A stretch of 64,000 nt of DNA from Acridotheres tristis (GCA_037013685.1 CM072885.1:69667785-69731784), one strand, 5' to 3'; positions 14,400 through 28,684 are shown, numbered from the stretch's first letter. Notes: generated from the sequence alone by a model not told the origin. Numbers and translations: made by a program.

Positions 14400-14423
14400 T
14401 CTTGATCTTGCAAAAGATCAAGA
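14400..14423. repeat. Perfect 10-bp stem hairpin
   Basis: TCTTGATCTT is followed by a 4-nt loop (GCAA) and the exact reverse complement AAGATCAAGA. The stem does not extend further on either side. This is too short for a microRNA precursor, and no T-run follows it. It is recorded as a structural oddity only. Confidence 0.6.
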
Positions 14424-17400
14424 CTCGGGTCAATAAAAGATATTAAAACATACCAAGAGCTTAGATACTTAAATGGATACTCATTTTGAACTGAGTTCCT
14501 TACCTTTACTTGGTGACTCATTTTTAGAGAGATACCTGCTAAATGAGACTACATGACTTGAAGTTCTGGGCACTGAAAGGCACAGTGTGATGCAGAATTG
14601 TAAGGCCAGATCCAGCTGAAGTCAGAAATGACTGAGGGTTGTTGCTGTGTGCAGCTTCACAGTGATTTAAGGCACACAAAGCAATCTATTCCAGCAGAGT
14701 TCAGGAAATGCTGTTCAGTTCTGAAGACAGATTTTTCTACGACACCTGTGTGTAATCATTCTAATCATCAGTGGATTATTGCTCAGGACTTAGTGGTGTC
14801 TTTAGGGAAGCATAATGAAGTCTGTGTTGCTTAGTGTCTGCTGTAACTTTTTCTAAATGGGGGATTTCATACCCAGCATCTTTCATCAGCCCTGGGTTCA
14901 CTCAGTTTGTCATGCTCCAACCTCTCAAACATTCCTGGTCACGTTGGCAACATTCTGCTCAAAGAGTGAGACCTGCAGAGCTGTGAAAGAGTGACAGAAA
15001 CTCAGGGGATCCCCCAGAGAGGAGAGGGTTTATTATAATGAATATTATTAGGCATGACTGTGGTTGTACAGGACGTGTCTGGCTGCTTTAATTTGAAGCA
15101 TCTTACTGTTTGTTGTTTTCACAGTGCCACTTTGAATAATTCCTCTAAATGCTGGGCCTGCCATTGTTGGGAAAATTTTGCATTTGGCTAAAAATATTCA
15201 AATCTTACCTGAGGCTTTCATTCCTTTGCATATTTCTTCTCCCTAGATGCTGAGAAATTGCACGATGGTGGCTGGCAGGGTAAAGAAAATCTAAATCAAA
15301 AGGGCTGCAGTGAATGACTGATAGGTGATTGGTACAGGTTTTTAAATGTGAAAGTGTTACTATGAGCCAACTAAAGTTATTACTGCTATTCCTAAAAGTA
15401 CCACTAAAAAGCATCAGCCAGTTGAAGTGAAGTCAGGATTTTTCAGAGATCACACTTCAGCAAAAGCTGACATTCCTTTTTTAGCTTTCACTGGTAGAAA
15501 TCCAGATGCGTGTGCTTTAAAACTCAGTTTACTCTGGCTGTAGTCAAATAAGTAAAGACAGAATATTGGTCCAGATGGGGATGCTTAAATCACCAACTGA
15601 TGTCTTAATTTCTCTTCTTTTCCTTCAGTTTATCCTCCCTTTGAAATCTGGTCATGTAAGAATTTTCTTGAATGCTGTGATCTGGAATATTTCCTTAAAA
15701 CCATATCCACGGAGTTATTTTAGATTGCTGATTTACTGCTGTCCTTCCTGTGTCTTCTTAGGTTCTCAATTCTTTCTGCAGTGATTCTCCATTACTGTCA
15801 AGCCTAGGGCAGTAATAAAAAGAAGTTTATAGTCTCGTACTCAGTTCTTGGTTGTCCCATGTCCTCTGATTTCTATCATGCCAAAACATGCTAATAGTAC
15901 CCCAGCACCTGGCATGATCTTTCATGTTATGTTTCTTGAAAAATATAATTTATTGGAAGCTGGCTTGTTAGAAGTGCTGGATGAGTGGTGTTGGAATGAA
16001 ATTAATTTGCTTTCTAGAAGAAATAGCCCAAACAGAAGCTTTTATCAGACTTCTCTCCTGCCCTGGAAGGGCCCAGCTGTTAGGAAGAGGGAAGGGATGT
16101 GTGCAGGTTGATACTCACACAATGGTTGGCCTTTTATTTATGCAGCCTATTGGTAGGGCTGCTCATTTATAACAACTGTGGTTGTTTGTGTGATCAAGTG
16201 AAAAACTGTCAGGGTCATGTCTAAGGAAATCGTGTTCCATTGGTGCAAAGCATCATCAGGTGTCATGAGGTGGATTAGTAAAAATAAATTTGCAAATTTT
16301 TCCAGCCATACAGCCCTGGACTGTTATTGTAAAATGAGTAAAGGTACTCAAAATACACATTCCTTTGGGTTTTCTTTCCAAATCTGAAAAAACAAATAGT
16401 CTATCTAAAGTCTCTTTAATGGAAAATGATTCCCAAGGGGTTAGAGAGCTTCTGGTTTTTTTTCCAGTAACTAAAAAGTTAGCACTGAAACAGGAAGAGC
16501 ATATAAACATCTACTCAGCAAACACACTCCACATTTATATAGTGGAGAGTTTAGAGGTTAAGAGTGTCCAGTTGGTACTGGGAATGCTCCAAGTTCTCCA
16601 GGCTTCCAGTTTCATTGTTGTGTTTGAAACCTTAGGGAAAAATAGAAGTACTTATCAAATATTTGCATTTATCCACATTCTTGCAAATTACATGCAAGAA
16701 TGGTATTTTAGAGATTGCTTGAACTTACTCAGTGGTTGTGGAAATTCTGTGGTCTGCCCTGTCCCATACCAAAAAATTTTGCCATTTGTCTAGCTGTTAC
16801 TTTTCAAAATTCCAAAACAATAATTAGCAAAAGAAGAAAAATTAACACACTGTAACAAGGAGAGAGAGAAAAAAAAAAAATTCCTTACCCATGTCCCCTA
16901 CTGAAAAAGGATTTTACAGAGAGGGGCTGGCAGGAGAAGCAGGGCCTGGAAGCTTTGTACATAAAATCAATGGTGGGATAATTTCCAAAGTCAACAGAAT
17001 CCAGTGTGGCTGTGCTCCTGTAAGCCATAACTGCCATAAACACGCCTTTCCAGCACGAAAATTACCCCAGCTCCTCTGGGATTATCCAGGAGGAATGGGT
17101 CAGCAGGGGACCCTCCCTGTCAGTAGTTCTGTTTGGTAATCCTTGAGCAGATGGAATTTCCAAGGTGATTTTGGGAAATGTGTATCAGGCATGCTGGTCT
17201 CTTTGAACAGTTGTTATTACAGCACTCCAGAACTGGAAAACTCGGGGAAAATAATGAAGTGAGGAGCAGGAGTGAAGGAGAGTCACTACTGGGTGATGCT
17301 CCAGCTGCTCCTACTTAGAATTCAGATCAAATGCACAGATGATACCAGGATCAGGAGGGTGGGGGATAGAGAGCAGTGATGAAGATAAGGCAGCTGTAGA

Positions 17401-19302
17401 GTGCAATCTGTGTCATTCAATAAACTGACTCTGCTGTTCAGATAAATTGTTGTCATGCAGCCAAAACCAAAATCATATATTAAGGAACAAGAGAAATAGA
17501 ATGAGGGACCGTATCCTCTGTGTATGAACAATATAGAAAACTCTAATAAAAATCAAATCTTGGTACCTCCTCAGGGACAGATGTTGGCTACTAACAGGCT
17601 CTGTGATTGTAGCAGAGAAAATCCTATGGAATAGTTGGAATCTGAAACCAGACAAGTAAATTGGACACACATTTTTATGCTCAGGGTGATGGGCTGCTGG
17701 AAGAACGATGTTTGGTTGATTCTTCTCTTGGTGGTGCTAAGAAAATGTGACATCTGCCTTATGTCACACAGCCCACGGTCATTTTTTTTTTTCCTTCTTT
17801 CATATAGTTTAGAAGTCCCCTCGAGTTCTGTCTAAAAACTGATTTTGGGACTGTGTGTGCACATAAGTCCCACTAGACAAAGTTGGAACCTTTCTGATCA
17901 CCCCTGAAGTGCAAATGTGTTGCAGCAGGAGTACTGAGCTTGCTTAATTAAAAACCCCAACAGAAATAACTTCCTTACAATGGTTAATAAACTGTGCTAT
18001 TGAGCCTGTCACAGAAAAGTGATCCAGAGATGTCTGCAAAGACAAGAAACACAAAATAAAATGCATGGAAAAGGAGCTCCTACAGACCCAACTTGAAGGC
18101 TGTTGTTGGATTATTGCCAAGTGACTTTTGAGGTCCCATGCATGAAGGAAGCAGAAACTGGGGGTACCCAGCAGGGCTCACACTCCAGAGCCTTTTCTGG
18201 ATGGGTTCTCTCATGGGACACTGTTGTAGATTTAATTTCACTTTAATGACTCCCATCCAGTGGAGAAAAATGGGATGATGGAAGTGAGATGTACTGCTCT
18301 GCTGCACCTCCAGAATGAGAACAAGCTGTTCTGATAACTAATCATCATCCAGTTATTAAATGTGTTCTCCATCATTAAATGTGTCAGCAGGCACCTCAGT
18401 GACATAATAGAACAAGAAAAGGTTATTTAATGCTTGTTTCATAGGTAGCTTATGCAGAATGCAGTGAATTTACTTTGAGCTATCTGTGCCTTCCATTTTT
18501 TAGTTTTAGGAATAAAGAAATACTATCTCCCATCAATAGATAATTTAGTGACAGCTGATCAAGAGTTTTATAGGACAGTATGGGCCTGACTTAGAAAACC
18601 AAGCCCCATTCCTTTTAGAATGTTTACATTCTTACTTTTCTGCAGAAGCCAGGGCAGATGAGTTTTTTTGGGTTTTTTTCTGTGTAACATGGTCAGAAAA
18701 CTTGTATGGATGGGGAAGAAGAACTAATTCTGCTGTGGCATTTATAAAGCCAAGTAACTGGGAAAGTTGCAAAGTAAAGCAGATATTACAAAGAATCAGA
18801 AAATTTTGGGAGTTCTGTGGTTTAGAGTCTTTTTGTTATTTTTTAATTTTTTTTTTTAATTAGCCCTCAGGAGTATTAATGCAAAGAGGGAAGAATTATG
18901 AGAAATGACAGTAGAATTTAGAAAGAGACTTGAAATTAGGAGGAAATGTGAGGGAAAGAAATGAAAATTGCATTGGATGTACAAGTTTGAGATGAGAGGG
19001 AAGGAGGAGAGCAGAGCTGACAGGAGTGATGGAGAGGACAGACAAAAGGAAAATGGGTGCAGGTTTTTGAAGAACCAGTCTGAAATAATGCTGTGAAAAG
19101 AGGGTGGGAAGGGATGAACAGATTTATAGATGGCTGGAATGGTACAGTCATGGAACTGAAATCAGAAATATCAGCTCTGGGCACTGCTGGAGTGATCAAC
19201 TGCTGAACACAGCTTTTGGAGGCTGCTGTATTTCCATTTAGGTGTGATGTTATTTAGTGTATTTTAGACTAGTAGTGGCAATTTTGTTGATTGTGGCACT
19301 GC

Positions 19303-19314
19303 TCCATCTGGTGG
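19303..19314 (-). promoter_or_regulatory. Possible CTCF core motif
   Basis: TCCATCTGGTGG matches the reverse complement of the core CTCF consensus (GCCMYCTRSTGG, from memory) at 11 of 12 positions. Single matches of this quality occur by chance at appreciable frequency in 64 kb, and no further CTCF-like sites were systematically searched for. It is offered as a weak site call. Confidence 0.2.
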
Positions 19315-20565
19315 AAAATATTTCTTTCCTGTTTAGCATGGACACTTCACACATCTGATGGTAAAAAGTGATGGGAAAATCCTACCCCCATGTATTTCAG
19401 TGCACCAAAAGCAAATAACTACACTTCAAAGTCCTGAGCGGAAAAAAGTTGTGCCAGACACTCAGATGATGTTACATGTATACTTTTTTATATAATTCTC
19501 CACTCTCCAGAAGTTTTTGATGGTTATCCACACAATCTTTCAACTCATCATCAGTGTTTTGGTAACAAAGGTTTGTTTTGTGTTTTTCTGTAAACTGTGT
19601 GTCAGCAGCATTGACTTGCTGTCTTCTGTGACAGGTCTGATTGTAGTTCCACTTTTTTTTTTCTCTTTTTTTGGTAAGCACGGAAAAAAATTGTTGATAA
19701 CATTGTTTTTGTGAAATTTAGGAGCATGATGCTTCTTTATTTTTCTATTTTTTAATTTTTTTTTTAATTGAAAAGCATTAATATATGTACAGGGGTAAAA
19801 TGTTTAATCTGTTTCTATGACTCTGGCCCCAGGTCAGTGTTCTGGAGTTGGTGTCCTGGGTAGGACACATCATGGCAGAGTATCAGACTTCCACTCTGAT
19901 TAACTGGCTCAGTGTGAACCTCTTGGGAAGTGACAGAGGGTGGGTCTGCCATCACATGAGCCTTCTGAAGTAAGTTTTCACTGAATTCTTGGGTTAGTTT
20001 GAGACAGACTCAGATTTAATGTAGAATTTTAATTTTTTTTTTTTTGTGTATTCACTACTTTTACTTCCATTTTCTCTGCCCATGAATCTGATGAGTCTTG
20101 ACTTCTCAGTAGGACTCCAGGACACATTTTTAACTTGCTCTTTTGTGGCTCAAAGTTCTATTTCCAAATGAGTGCTTGCATAGGCTGCTCAGTTGCATCT
20201 TTCATCACCATTTTTAGATGTCTCCCTGTAAATGTCAGGCACTTCATCACTTCTGTGACTTCATGTACCTTCGTGCAGGGCTGGTGGCCTGGGATATTCG
20301 AGTGTGTTTATCTTGTCATCACCAGTTGTGCTTTGGACTGGCCTTACTGCTGAGCAATGTGGAGAGACTGTGAGTGATTGCAGCCCTTGTTCTGTGCTCT
20401 CCCACTGCCCAAACTTGCCCTCTTTGCCTGCTTTTGGGTCTGCCCCTGTCCCAGCATCAGGAACAAGGGGAATATTAACTCCCCATGACTGTGAGCTGGA
20501 GAAGGCATTTCCAGAAGAGTTCCTGGCTGCGTGAAGTGTGGTGGCATCTCAGCATTTTAGCAAGA

Positions 20566-20847
20566 TCAGTCACACAGCTGGAGCTGCAGCATGTTCTTGT
20601 GTCTGTCTGGCCATCGTGCTGAGAGCTGCTTATGAGCGTTTTTATCAAGGTAATTAATCTTGAATCCACGGTGTGCCATCCTCTTTGTGGTTTCAGTAGG
20701 ACATTGCACAACGATTGGCAGAGCTACCTGATGGATAAATTCAATAAGATCAGTGTGATCAGCATGACTCAGGTTTGTGTGGTCACTCTCAGCTCCGTGG
20801 GATGCTTTGTCTCTTTGAGTCTCAGGTAGCTGCATGCCTTGGACCAT
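20566..20847. other. CpG-retaining, multi-frame open pocket (possible conserved element or exon)
   Basis: This roughly 280-bp segment keeps five CpG dinucleotides within about 190 bp (near 20613, 20636, 20667, 20709 and 20796), in a region where they are otherwise rare. It is open on the minus strand throughout (93 codons) and on the plus strand for 20632-20829. On the plus strand a pyrimidine-leading AG (ending 20698) is followed by an open stretch containing DWQSYLMDKFNKISVISMTQ. That stretch ends at CAG before GTTTGT, a weak donor. No protein family is recognised on either strand. It could be a conserved non-coding element, an exon on either strand, or chance. Confidence 0.25.
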
Positions 20848-23800
20848 TTATTACCTAGCTGTACTCTCAAATTCTCCCTCTTCTCTTCATGCATTGCCAA
20901 GCAGTACATGCAATTTTATTGCCACCTTCCATTTTATGTCATATGGCTGGGTCTGTGTATTATATTGCATAGTAGCATATATTATTGCACATATTATACA
21001 CAGCTTTCCAGGCTTTGTAGTCTGGCCAAAACAGTATTGCAGCATGGCTTGGTTGATGGCAGTGAATTGAAATTTACCTTCCCCATAGGTCCAGCCTGCT
21101 TTGACAGTGGTGTCTCAAGGTGGAATAGCAGGCAAATATTTGCTGGACTTGGAGTAGGTGACTGGCACGGTGCTATCTGTCATTTTTAAAGAGCATTTAA
21201 CTGCTAGGTGTGGCATGGGGAAAGTAGTAAGTGTAAAAGATATAATTTCCCTATGCTGCAGTGGTTTTCAGTTTCACATAACAGTAGTTGGTACTGACTG
21301 GAATTAAGTCTGGATTAAAATTTGGACACGAGCTGCAGACCCCATGCATGAAAAAAATAGAGACATAAATTCCTTCATGATAACTGATTTTTTCAGAAAT
21401 GCCTTTTGGTTGAAGTACTGCATGAATTTTACAAAGTTCACGTACCTCTGCAGTTTATTTTAAGAGATCTGAATTTATTTGGTGTAGATTTATTTCAATT
21501 ATCTAATCAGAAGCAGACACATAACTGCTTAGGCTGTCAAAGGTATTCAGGAATGTATGACAAACTTCAAAGGAATGTATAAGATCTTGCTACACATCTT
21601 ACTATGCATTTTTATAGAGAAGAGTTAATTAAATTTTCCTTTTCTGCCCAGAAATTACTTCTAGGCTAAATTAAATATGTGGGGTTGTCAGGCTTTTCAA
21701 CGTTCTCTCTTTCTGCTTTAGCTTTGTGACTGATTAAACAACCAAATGCTTATCTGGATCAAAGAAATAATAAGCAGAGGGGGCATCCTCAGGCCAGTTA
21801 TCAGTTGAAAACAATTTCACTGTCAGGTATCCAAGTTCCAAGGCACAGAGCCCACCAGAGGGATTAAACAACAGGGACTGTGTACAGTGATGTTTACTTG
21901 CAAAGGAGAAACTTCCAAGGGGAACAGCTCAGTTTCCCAGCTCGTGTTTCTGCAGGCAGGGAATAAAAGGAATGTGCCACCCTTGAGTCCTGCCTGGTGT
22001 GGGTGTGGTCCCTGTCAGGTGGGACATGGGTTACCTGGGTACAGCACAGCATCCTTCCCTGCCTCCAAACTGGGAATGCAGCTTAGTCTTGGGTTAACTC
22101 CTGTGGAGAATTAATTTATGGGAGGGAAGGGGAGAAGGAAAAAAAAAAGCTCTGGTTATCTGAAAACACACCATTCAAGTATGTTTGCAGGGACAATATT
22201 TCAAGTTATTTGTTTCAGCAATTTAGATAAGAACATGTGCTTTCCTATGAAAGACAAGGCACAGAGTCTTAATACCTGACACAGGGAAACCCTGTGTGAT
22301 AAAGTACATAGATAGCACAACAAGGGGTGAATTAGAAAAGCCTGGGAAGATATATGATGCCATTAGTAAAACATGGAGATTTATGTGTGACATTAACATC
22401 TCGGAGAGAGCAGAAGCAGAATTGTACTACTAAAGCTGCCTAAATGTTTTTTTTTTTTTCCTTTTCCCCCAGATGCAATAACAAAGAGATCTGAGAGAAA
22501 GGGTTATCTAATGAGTAAAATACTGCCTACAGTTTGGCAGACCCACCATTCCCTTCAAACTTCCCTCTGTATCCTCTGGCAAATGAGTAGGACTCGAATT
22601 TTTGCAAGCTGTGGCTGATGGCCATAACGATAGTGGTGTTTTGGCTGTGATGGAACACGAGGGCTGGGATGTGCCCTTTGTTGGCATTCGGGTATCCTGC
22701 TCCCTGCTGGGAATGCCTGTGCACATCAGGGGGAGAGTTCAGCAGAAAGGATGGCCCTGGAGGAGCAGGAGTGGCCAGCAGCAGGCACAGAGGTCTGCTG
22801 GAGTCCACTTCTCGAGCTCTTGGGCACCAGTGCCCGGAAACAGGGGAATTTTAACTCTGCTGGCCAGCTTGTGTGAAATATTTCATCTTCCAGGGCTGCA
22901 GGGTCAGGGGAGTGAGAGAGTGGCTTCATCCCCTCTGGCTGAGCGTGCCCTTGGCTGTTTTACACTGAGTTACTCGTGTTGGTTCTGTTCTGCCCAGTTA
23001 GGCTCTGTTTTGCATGTACAGAGATTTTGGGACAGCAGTGATGCATCCTCCTGCAGCCACAGGGCAGTCCTGTCCTTCCTGCCAAGGGGGAGATTCCATT
23101 GCCTTGGGTTCATTATCACACAGAGGGATGATGCCACAAGTTTAACCTTTCACAGCCCTGGAATTTGAAAATGTTCTGTTGCCTGTTGGGAGTTTCTTGC
23201 TGTACAAAGTGAATTCAGTTAAGCAATAACTCATTTTTCAAGAGAGTTTTTTTTTTTTTTTTAGAGTGCAGGAAATTCTCACTTGTGGCAAGCCAGTGTG
23301 AAAGTCAGCAGTCAGTCTGCACTGTCTTAAAAGCAGAGAAGAAAGAAAAACTGTCATTTTTGGAGGATGGAAAATTTAAAGGATAGCTCAGTGTACAAGT
23401 AGAGAATGCAAGTTTCCTTTGAGCAGACCATCACTGTGAGGCAAAATTATTGAAATTGTGCTTTCCTTCTCTTTGAGCTGTTAGCATTTATACAGAAATA
23501 GAAGTTCTGCTGGTTCTGAGGTAAAGCAGTTTAATATTGACACAGGTTATTGGTCGTGTGGGGAAAGTTGTCTGGTGCTATGGTGGGTGTGCAACATAAT
23601 GAAGAGTTTGTTGGGACACTTGGTAAATACCCTCAGAAATTTGGGAATCAGAAGTTAAAGCTGATCCCACCCTCTCAAGTACATGGTTAGTTTGCTGATT
23701 GGAAAAGGAAAGGTGGCTTATAAGTAAGAATAATGAAAAGTGGAGCCCTTTTACACTTGGTGAAGTGTCATTGATAACAGCACATCACGGGTGAAAACTC

Positions 23801-24895
23801 TTCCTCTGGAAGCTCTCCAGGATCTTTCCAAAGGTGAGTTTTGTGCCAGAGCTCACTGAAATATCACTTGGATTACCAAGACTGAAGCACAGTGAGCACG
23901 AAGATTTGGTCTTAATTTACACTTGAAATGGGAGAGGGCAAATTAGAAACCTGACTCATGACTAGTGGGTTAGATACCTGACAAGATTTTGGGGTCTTTT
24001 CCTGTCAGCTGGAAAACAACCCTGACACATCCAACTACTGCATCCAGAAAAGGTACAGAGACATTTACAAATATTAGATGTGCTGACTTTCTACTTTTTG
24101 ATGCCTTTTTCATTTTTATGAGAGAAGCTGACCAGAAACAGCTCCATGGTGCATAACTCTTTATTGTTTAGGGGGTTTGTAAGTTCCATTTTATTTTTCA
24201 CAGCGTAATTTTTTTTAATCTCCTAGTCTAAAATGAAACAAAACCTCACTTTTACGATGTGCGAGCATATATATTTTACATTTATTTTCATAACTTCCAA
24301 TGGAAAGAAGTCCTCCAAGGAGCTGTAGTCAGGTTAATAAAGTTGTGGAGTCTGAGGCTCCACAGAGCAGGGAAGTCCTTGAACTTCATCCCATGACATG
24401 GATGGTTCTGGCTGCTTTAAAGAAACAAAGATGTCAGGGTGTAATTTTGTTTTGAGTAGTCACACAGTGAAGAGCCTGATGGAAGGAAAGTCTTCAGTGA
24501 GTTTTGGAGCACATCATGAAACAGTTTGCCTATGAAACACCACAGAATTTAGATTTAAGAATAGATTTTATTGGAGAGCAGGCTCTTTTATATATGTATA
24601 AAAAGACTTTAAAAATATGGTTGGAGTAAGTATTTTTGATTCCTTTAAAATCAAGAAATGAAGCCATTCTAGTGATTTCTAAGAAAAGTGAAAGTTAGCA
24701 TGTAAGAAACAGATTTTTTTTGGCCCTGTTGAAACTGATGATGAAGCTTCTCTCCTATCCAGTTGTAGCCCTCAGATTTGGCAGACTCTGGTTTTCTGGC
24801 TGTTGACCATTTCAGCAATAATCTCTGGCCATAATCCACCAGCTCACTGGATGTGCAGTGCCTTGGGCTAATTCATGCCAGTGAATGCTGTGTGA

Positions 24896-24914
24896 GTGTT
24901 TAATGCATAAACAC
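24896..24914. repeat. Short palindrome with inverted forkhead-like cores
   Basis: GTGTTTA, a 5-bp centre (ATGCA) and the exact reverse complement TAAACAC form a 19-bp inverted repeat. Each arm contains the TGTTTA/TAAACA core favoured by forkhead (FOX) factors. Whether it binds anything is unknown. Confidence 0.5.
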
Positions 24915-27215
24915 AGAGCATTTTCATTCCCCATCTTGGTATGCCTGATGCTTTGGATTGATTCCAGCTCTGTCAATCAGTGCAGCACACAGTCATTTTC
25001 TAATAGAGAAATATTTCAGACCTACTTATTTTGACTCGTCACTGTTGGCAGGGGTGGAGAGCTGTGCTCAGAAATTGGTGAATTTTCATGTAACCACTGC
25101 ATTCTTCTAGAGTAGAATGGATGTTGAACAAAAAAAAAAAAAACCTCATAAAAATCACCAGAATGAGTGTGCATGCATAACAGAAAGCTCCCAACCAGTC
25201 TTGTTAAATTCATGTTTCACACAGTCATGGAATGCATAACAATAGTCTGGCTACAGGTCAAGGGTCTGTTTGTTCTTTCATATTTCTCCTTAATTTGGCA
25301 AGTGGACACACTTTCTGTCAAAAAGAAGATGCCAAAAGAAAGGGCAGGGTTTTTTCCAAGTTATTTTTGAAAGGCCTTGATTCTTGGATGTCTGATCAGG
25401 ATATTTTAGACCTGGCTGTCACTACCCTGGAAATCAAATTTTGCAACAGCTTAATACAGGCAGCCAAAAATCATTAAAAGCGTTCCAAAAAAATTCATCT
25501 GACGATACAGTTTAGTTCAGCTGCACAAAAGAGCAAGGCACTGATTGTAGGCTTAGCAGGGGATTCATATCTTCTGTCTTACATCAGTTTTGAACCAAAA
25601 TTAAGTGTCTCCTTTGAAGAGCAAAAGAAGGGGTTTGCTGTGTTCTCCTTTCTGTTCTCATGCACGTCCACATACATTTTTCTCTAGCAGAAATTTATTT
25701 CTATGCTTGAGTCTCCTTCTCTTTTATGTGCATATAATAAGCCAAGTAATGATAATTTGTGTGCTGTGCTTACCTGAAATTCTCACCAAGTGGGAACTGA
25801 ATCCTGTGGGAGCCTGAGCTGCAGATTCCAGGCTGGGCTTGGTGCCTTGCCTGTCTCCCAGAGGTGAGGAGCAGCTTCTCAGGTGTCAAAATCCTCAGCA
25901 TTGTCAAAACCCTGCTGGGAGCTCGGGTCTGTGATTCCTGGGTGACCCACGAGTAACTCCCTTGTGTTCCAAGGAGGGGATTTTCAGTAGCTCATTTGTT
26001 CCTTTTGTTTTATCCTGTTGCTCAAATGTCAGCCTGGGATTATTCGTGACTTGATCTGACAGCACGGTCCTGTCCTGTGTTTTAAAGCAAAGGTGGTTCT
26101 TCAAATACATTGTTTTCCAAAGACTTTTTTTTTTTTCTTCTTTTCCCGCAATGTTTTGCTCTCTTCATCTGCTTCTGGCATAAAAACATGAAACTGAACA
26201 GCCCTAATCAGAATTATTTCTTGGGCAACTATGGAAGCAACACTTTGACATATTAAATCAAAATCTCTTTTAGTCCCAAGGCAAGTGTTGTTGCAGTGAA
26301 TACCTTGGAGTTTATAGAATTTCCTGTACAAAGATTGCCTGTTTATATGGTAATGGACTCCAGCAGATCATCTCTCCCAGACCCAGGTTATCTACCTGCA
26401 GAAAATACATGATGATTCTGAATTACTTTCAACCCTCTGTTAGCTGCAAGGTGCCAAAATGCTTCCTTAGTATTTATTTTTAAAGAACTCTTTAAAGGAT
26501 ACCTTCTTTCTGTAGTGTAAAATGGCTTCATGATCAAGCTGTCAGGCATTGCTTTTTTTTGTGTTGGTCCTTCTTTGCAGAGGAATTTGGCATCATTTCC
26601 CCTTTTGTCACTCTGACAAAATGAAGCACAAAAAAAGAAAAATGATTCCTGTGACAGCACCAAACTGGAGGTGATGCCAGCCAAGGGCTTTGTCCACTGT
26701 GTCACACTGGGCTTTGAAGGGCACTAATCCCCCAGTCCAACTAACACCAAACATGTTACTAAAAAACATCAAAACATTATTCATCAAGGAGATGGATGGG
26801 ATATGAAAACAGGAAAAATACTTTTTACAACAGCTGACAGCATTGTAGGGCTGTAGCAAATGAAAAATCTTTTGAGAAATCCTACAAGGTTCAAATTAGA
26901 TTAATTCCTTGAGAAATTCAAGAAATAGCATAACTTGTGCTCTGTCACTTGACATTTTAGCATGCACAGGTGAGCCAGACAACTACTGTTTTAATCCATA
27001 TTCAACATTCCTACCAGTAATTCTGCTCAAAGAGCCCCATATCCATCTCTTGTGTGGTAGTCTCATGAAAATTTATTTTTTTTGCTACTGCTTGGAATTT
27101 CATTATGAATAATCAGTGATGTAATACTAAACCTGTGGAATCCTAATCATGCCTCAAAATCTGTGGAATAAAGTAGACTCAAATTAAAAAGATGCAGTAT
27201 TTTTTGTTGGTACTG

Positions 27216-27242
27216 TTTTTTTTTTTTTTTTTTTTTTTTTTT
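27216..27242. repeat. Poly-T tract (27 nt)
   Basis: A run of 27 T residues lies between unremarkable AT-rich sequences. It may be the antisense A-tail of an ancient retroposed sequence or simple slippage. No retrocopy could be recognised downstream. Confidence 0.9.
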
Positions 27243-28684
27243 CAAGTGACTCATTGCAACATTTTCCCAAATATATTTCAACTAAAACGTCTCAAAAGAA
27301 ACTTTCTTCAGTTTTAGGGTTTGGAGTCAGAGTTTTGTTAATAAATGTTTGTTTTCTTGTCTCCCATGTTGCTAACACAGTTTTTTGGTTGTTTGCTGCC
27401 TTACTTTGGGTTTTATCTCTAAATGTGTGGCTTTGACATTTCTGTGCCACACAACGTCCAGTCCCATCCAACCCAGCCTGTCACGAAGCTGTGCTGGGTG
27501 CATGCTGTCAACACAACATTTGTCAAAATTAACTATTTGATGAACTCTAATTCTCTTTCAGAAAAACCTTTTTTTTTTTTTGGAAAAAAGGGTCAATTTC
27601 AGCCTCGTAGCAGAGTCTCAGTCCAGGTGAAATGTTGTTTGGCTTGTATTTTATTCCTTGCATCCACACACATTGAAACTGAAGAGGACCAAGTTAAGAA
27701 AATGAGTGGTGAAGTAAAAATGATGTGGTTTATGATATAGGCTAGCAATAATTTGAAGGGAGTATTTAGCCTGGTGGTGTGTACCAAGGTTGGAGTTAAT
27801 AATGTGAGGGACTGGAGTGCAGGTGAGTGCTCAGCATGGTGGGACTTGGGTACCAGAGACCCTTCAGAGCAGATGATGCTTTAAATTCCACTTTTCCTTT
27901 ATAAGCCTGCTGACAACCTTTTAAAAGAGTTTTGCAGTTTTAAGGAAAAAAAAACAACCCAAAAAAATAAACAAAACCTCTGTCCCACAAACCCCTGACT
28001 CTTCAGAGTTTTCTTTGAGCTATAAATTCACTGCTGATATTGGCTGAGGAAATGGCTGTCTGCCCAATATAGTTGTCCCACAAAAATGTACAGAATCTCT
28101 ATCTTTCAGTCTCCTATAAAGAAAAACATAGAGCAAAAATGTTGGGGGGAAAAAATGAGTAAAACAAGACATGACCTTCTTTGGAGTAAATATATGGAAG
28201 AATTAAAGGCTCCTCAAAAAGCCTTTTTTTTTTTTTTTCCCTAAAATGCCAATGTTTGTTGATGATTGATTCCAGAATTGATTAGAGGCAGGATAGGTAG
28301 GTGGGTGATGGAAGTATGAACCAAAAATGTCTAAACCAAGATTTCAGAAGAGGGGTCTGCCTGCATGTGCAGCATCCACATGTATGCTGTGTTTTTGGAT
28401 GCTGACAACACCTGCCTTGCTTTTTTCCTTGTCACATGGTGGAATATCACACCTTGGGTTGTCATCAAATTGTTGTTAACACAAATTGTCAGAAATTCAG
28501 CTTCATGTTTGAGTCTTGAAAGGGACTAAAGCTGTACCTGGAGCTTGTGCCTGACTGTGCTTTTTTTTCTGCAGTAGTGAAAAATAAGGTGAAAAAACAA
28601 TTGCTGCTCTGGTTCAAATAACAGACCAAACTGCTTCAGGTCTTTCTAAAGTGCTGTTAGAGGAGAAACTCAGGGACTTGTAGT

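Larger units (their letters stand above)
7276..20565. other. Anonymous non-coding sequence
   Basis: I see no gene or transposon here. Simple tracts include 18 A at 7955-7972 and 21 T at 9923-9943. Two similar T-rich stretches with an internal TTTAATTTT pattern occur near 18840-18862 and 19745-19770. A 10-bp hairpin lies at 14400-14423, and a purine-rich segment at about 18930-19060. The longest open frame (16365-16793, 142 codons) has no recognisable domain, no nearby splice or initiation context that stands out, and ordinary AT-rich composition. I treat it as chance. Confidence 0.65.

Noticed and set aside
16365..16793. 142-codon plus-strand frame
   Set aside because: No domain or conserved motif recognised; AT-rich composition like its surroundings.
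22602..23168. 188-codon plus-strand frame
   Set aside because: Located in a GC-richer patch where the other strand is also open. No domain, no recognisable splice structure and no CpG island.
23765..23832. Segment ending in a strong AAG/GTGAGT donor
   Set aside because: The upstream acceptor lacks a pyrimidine tract and the short peptide is unrecognised.
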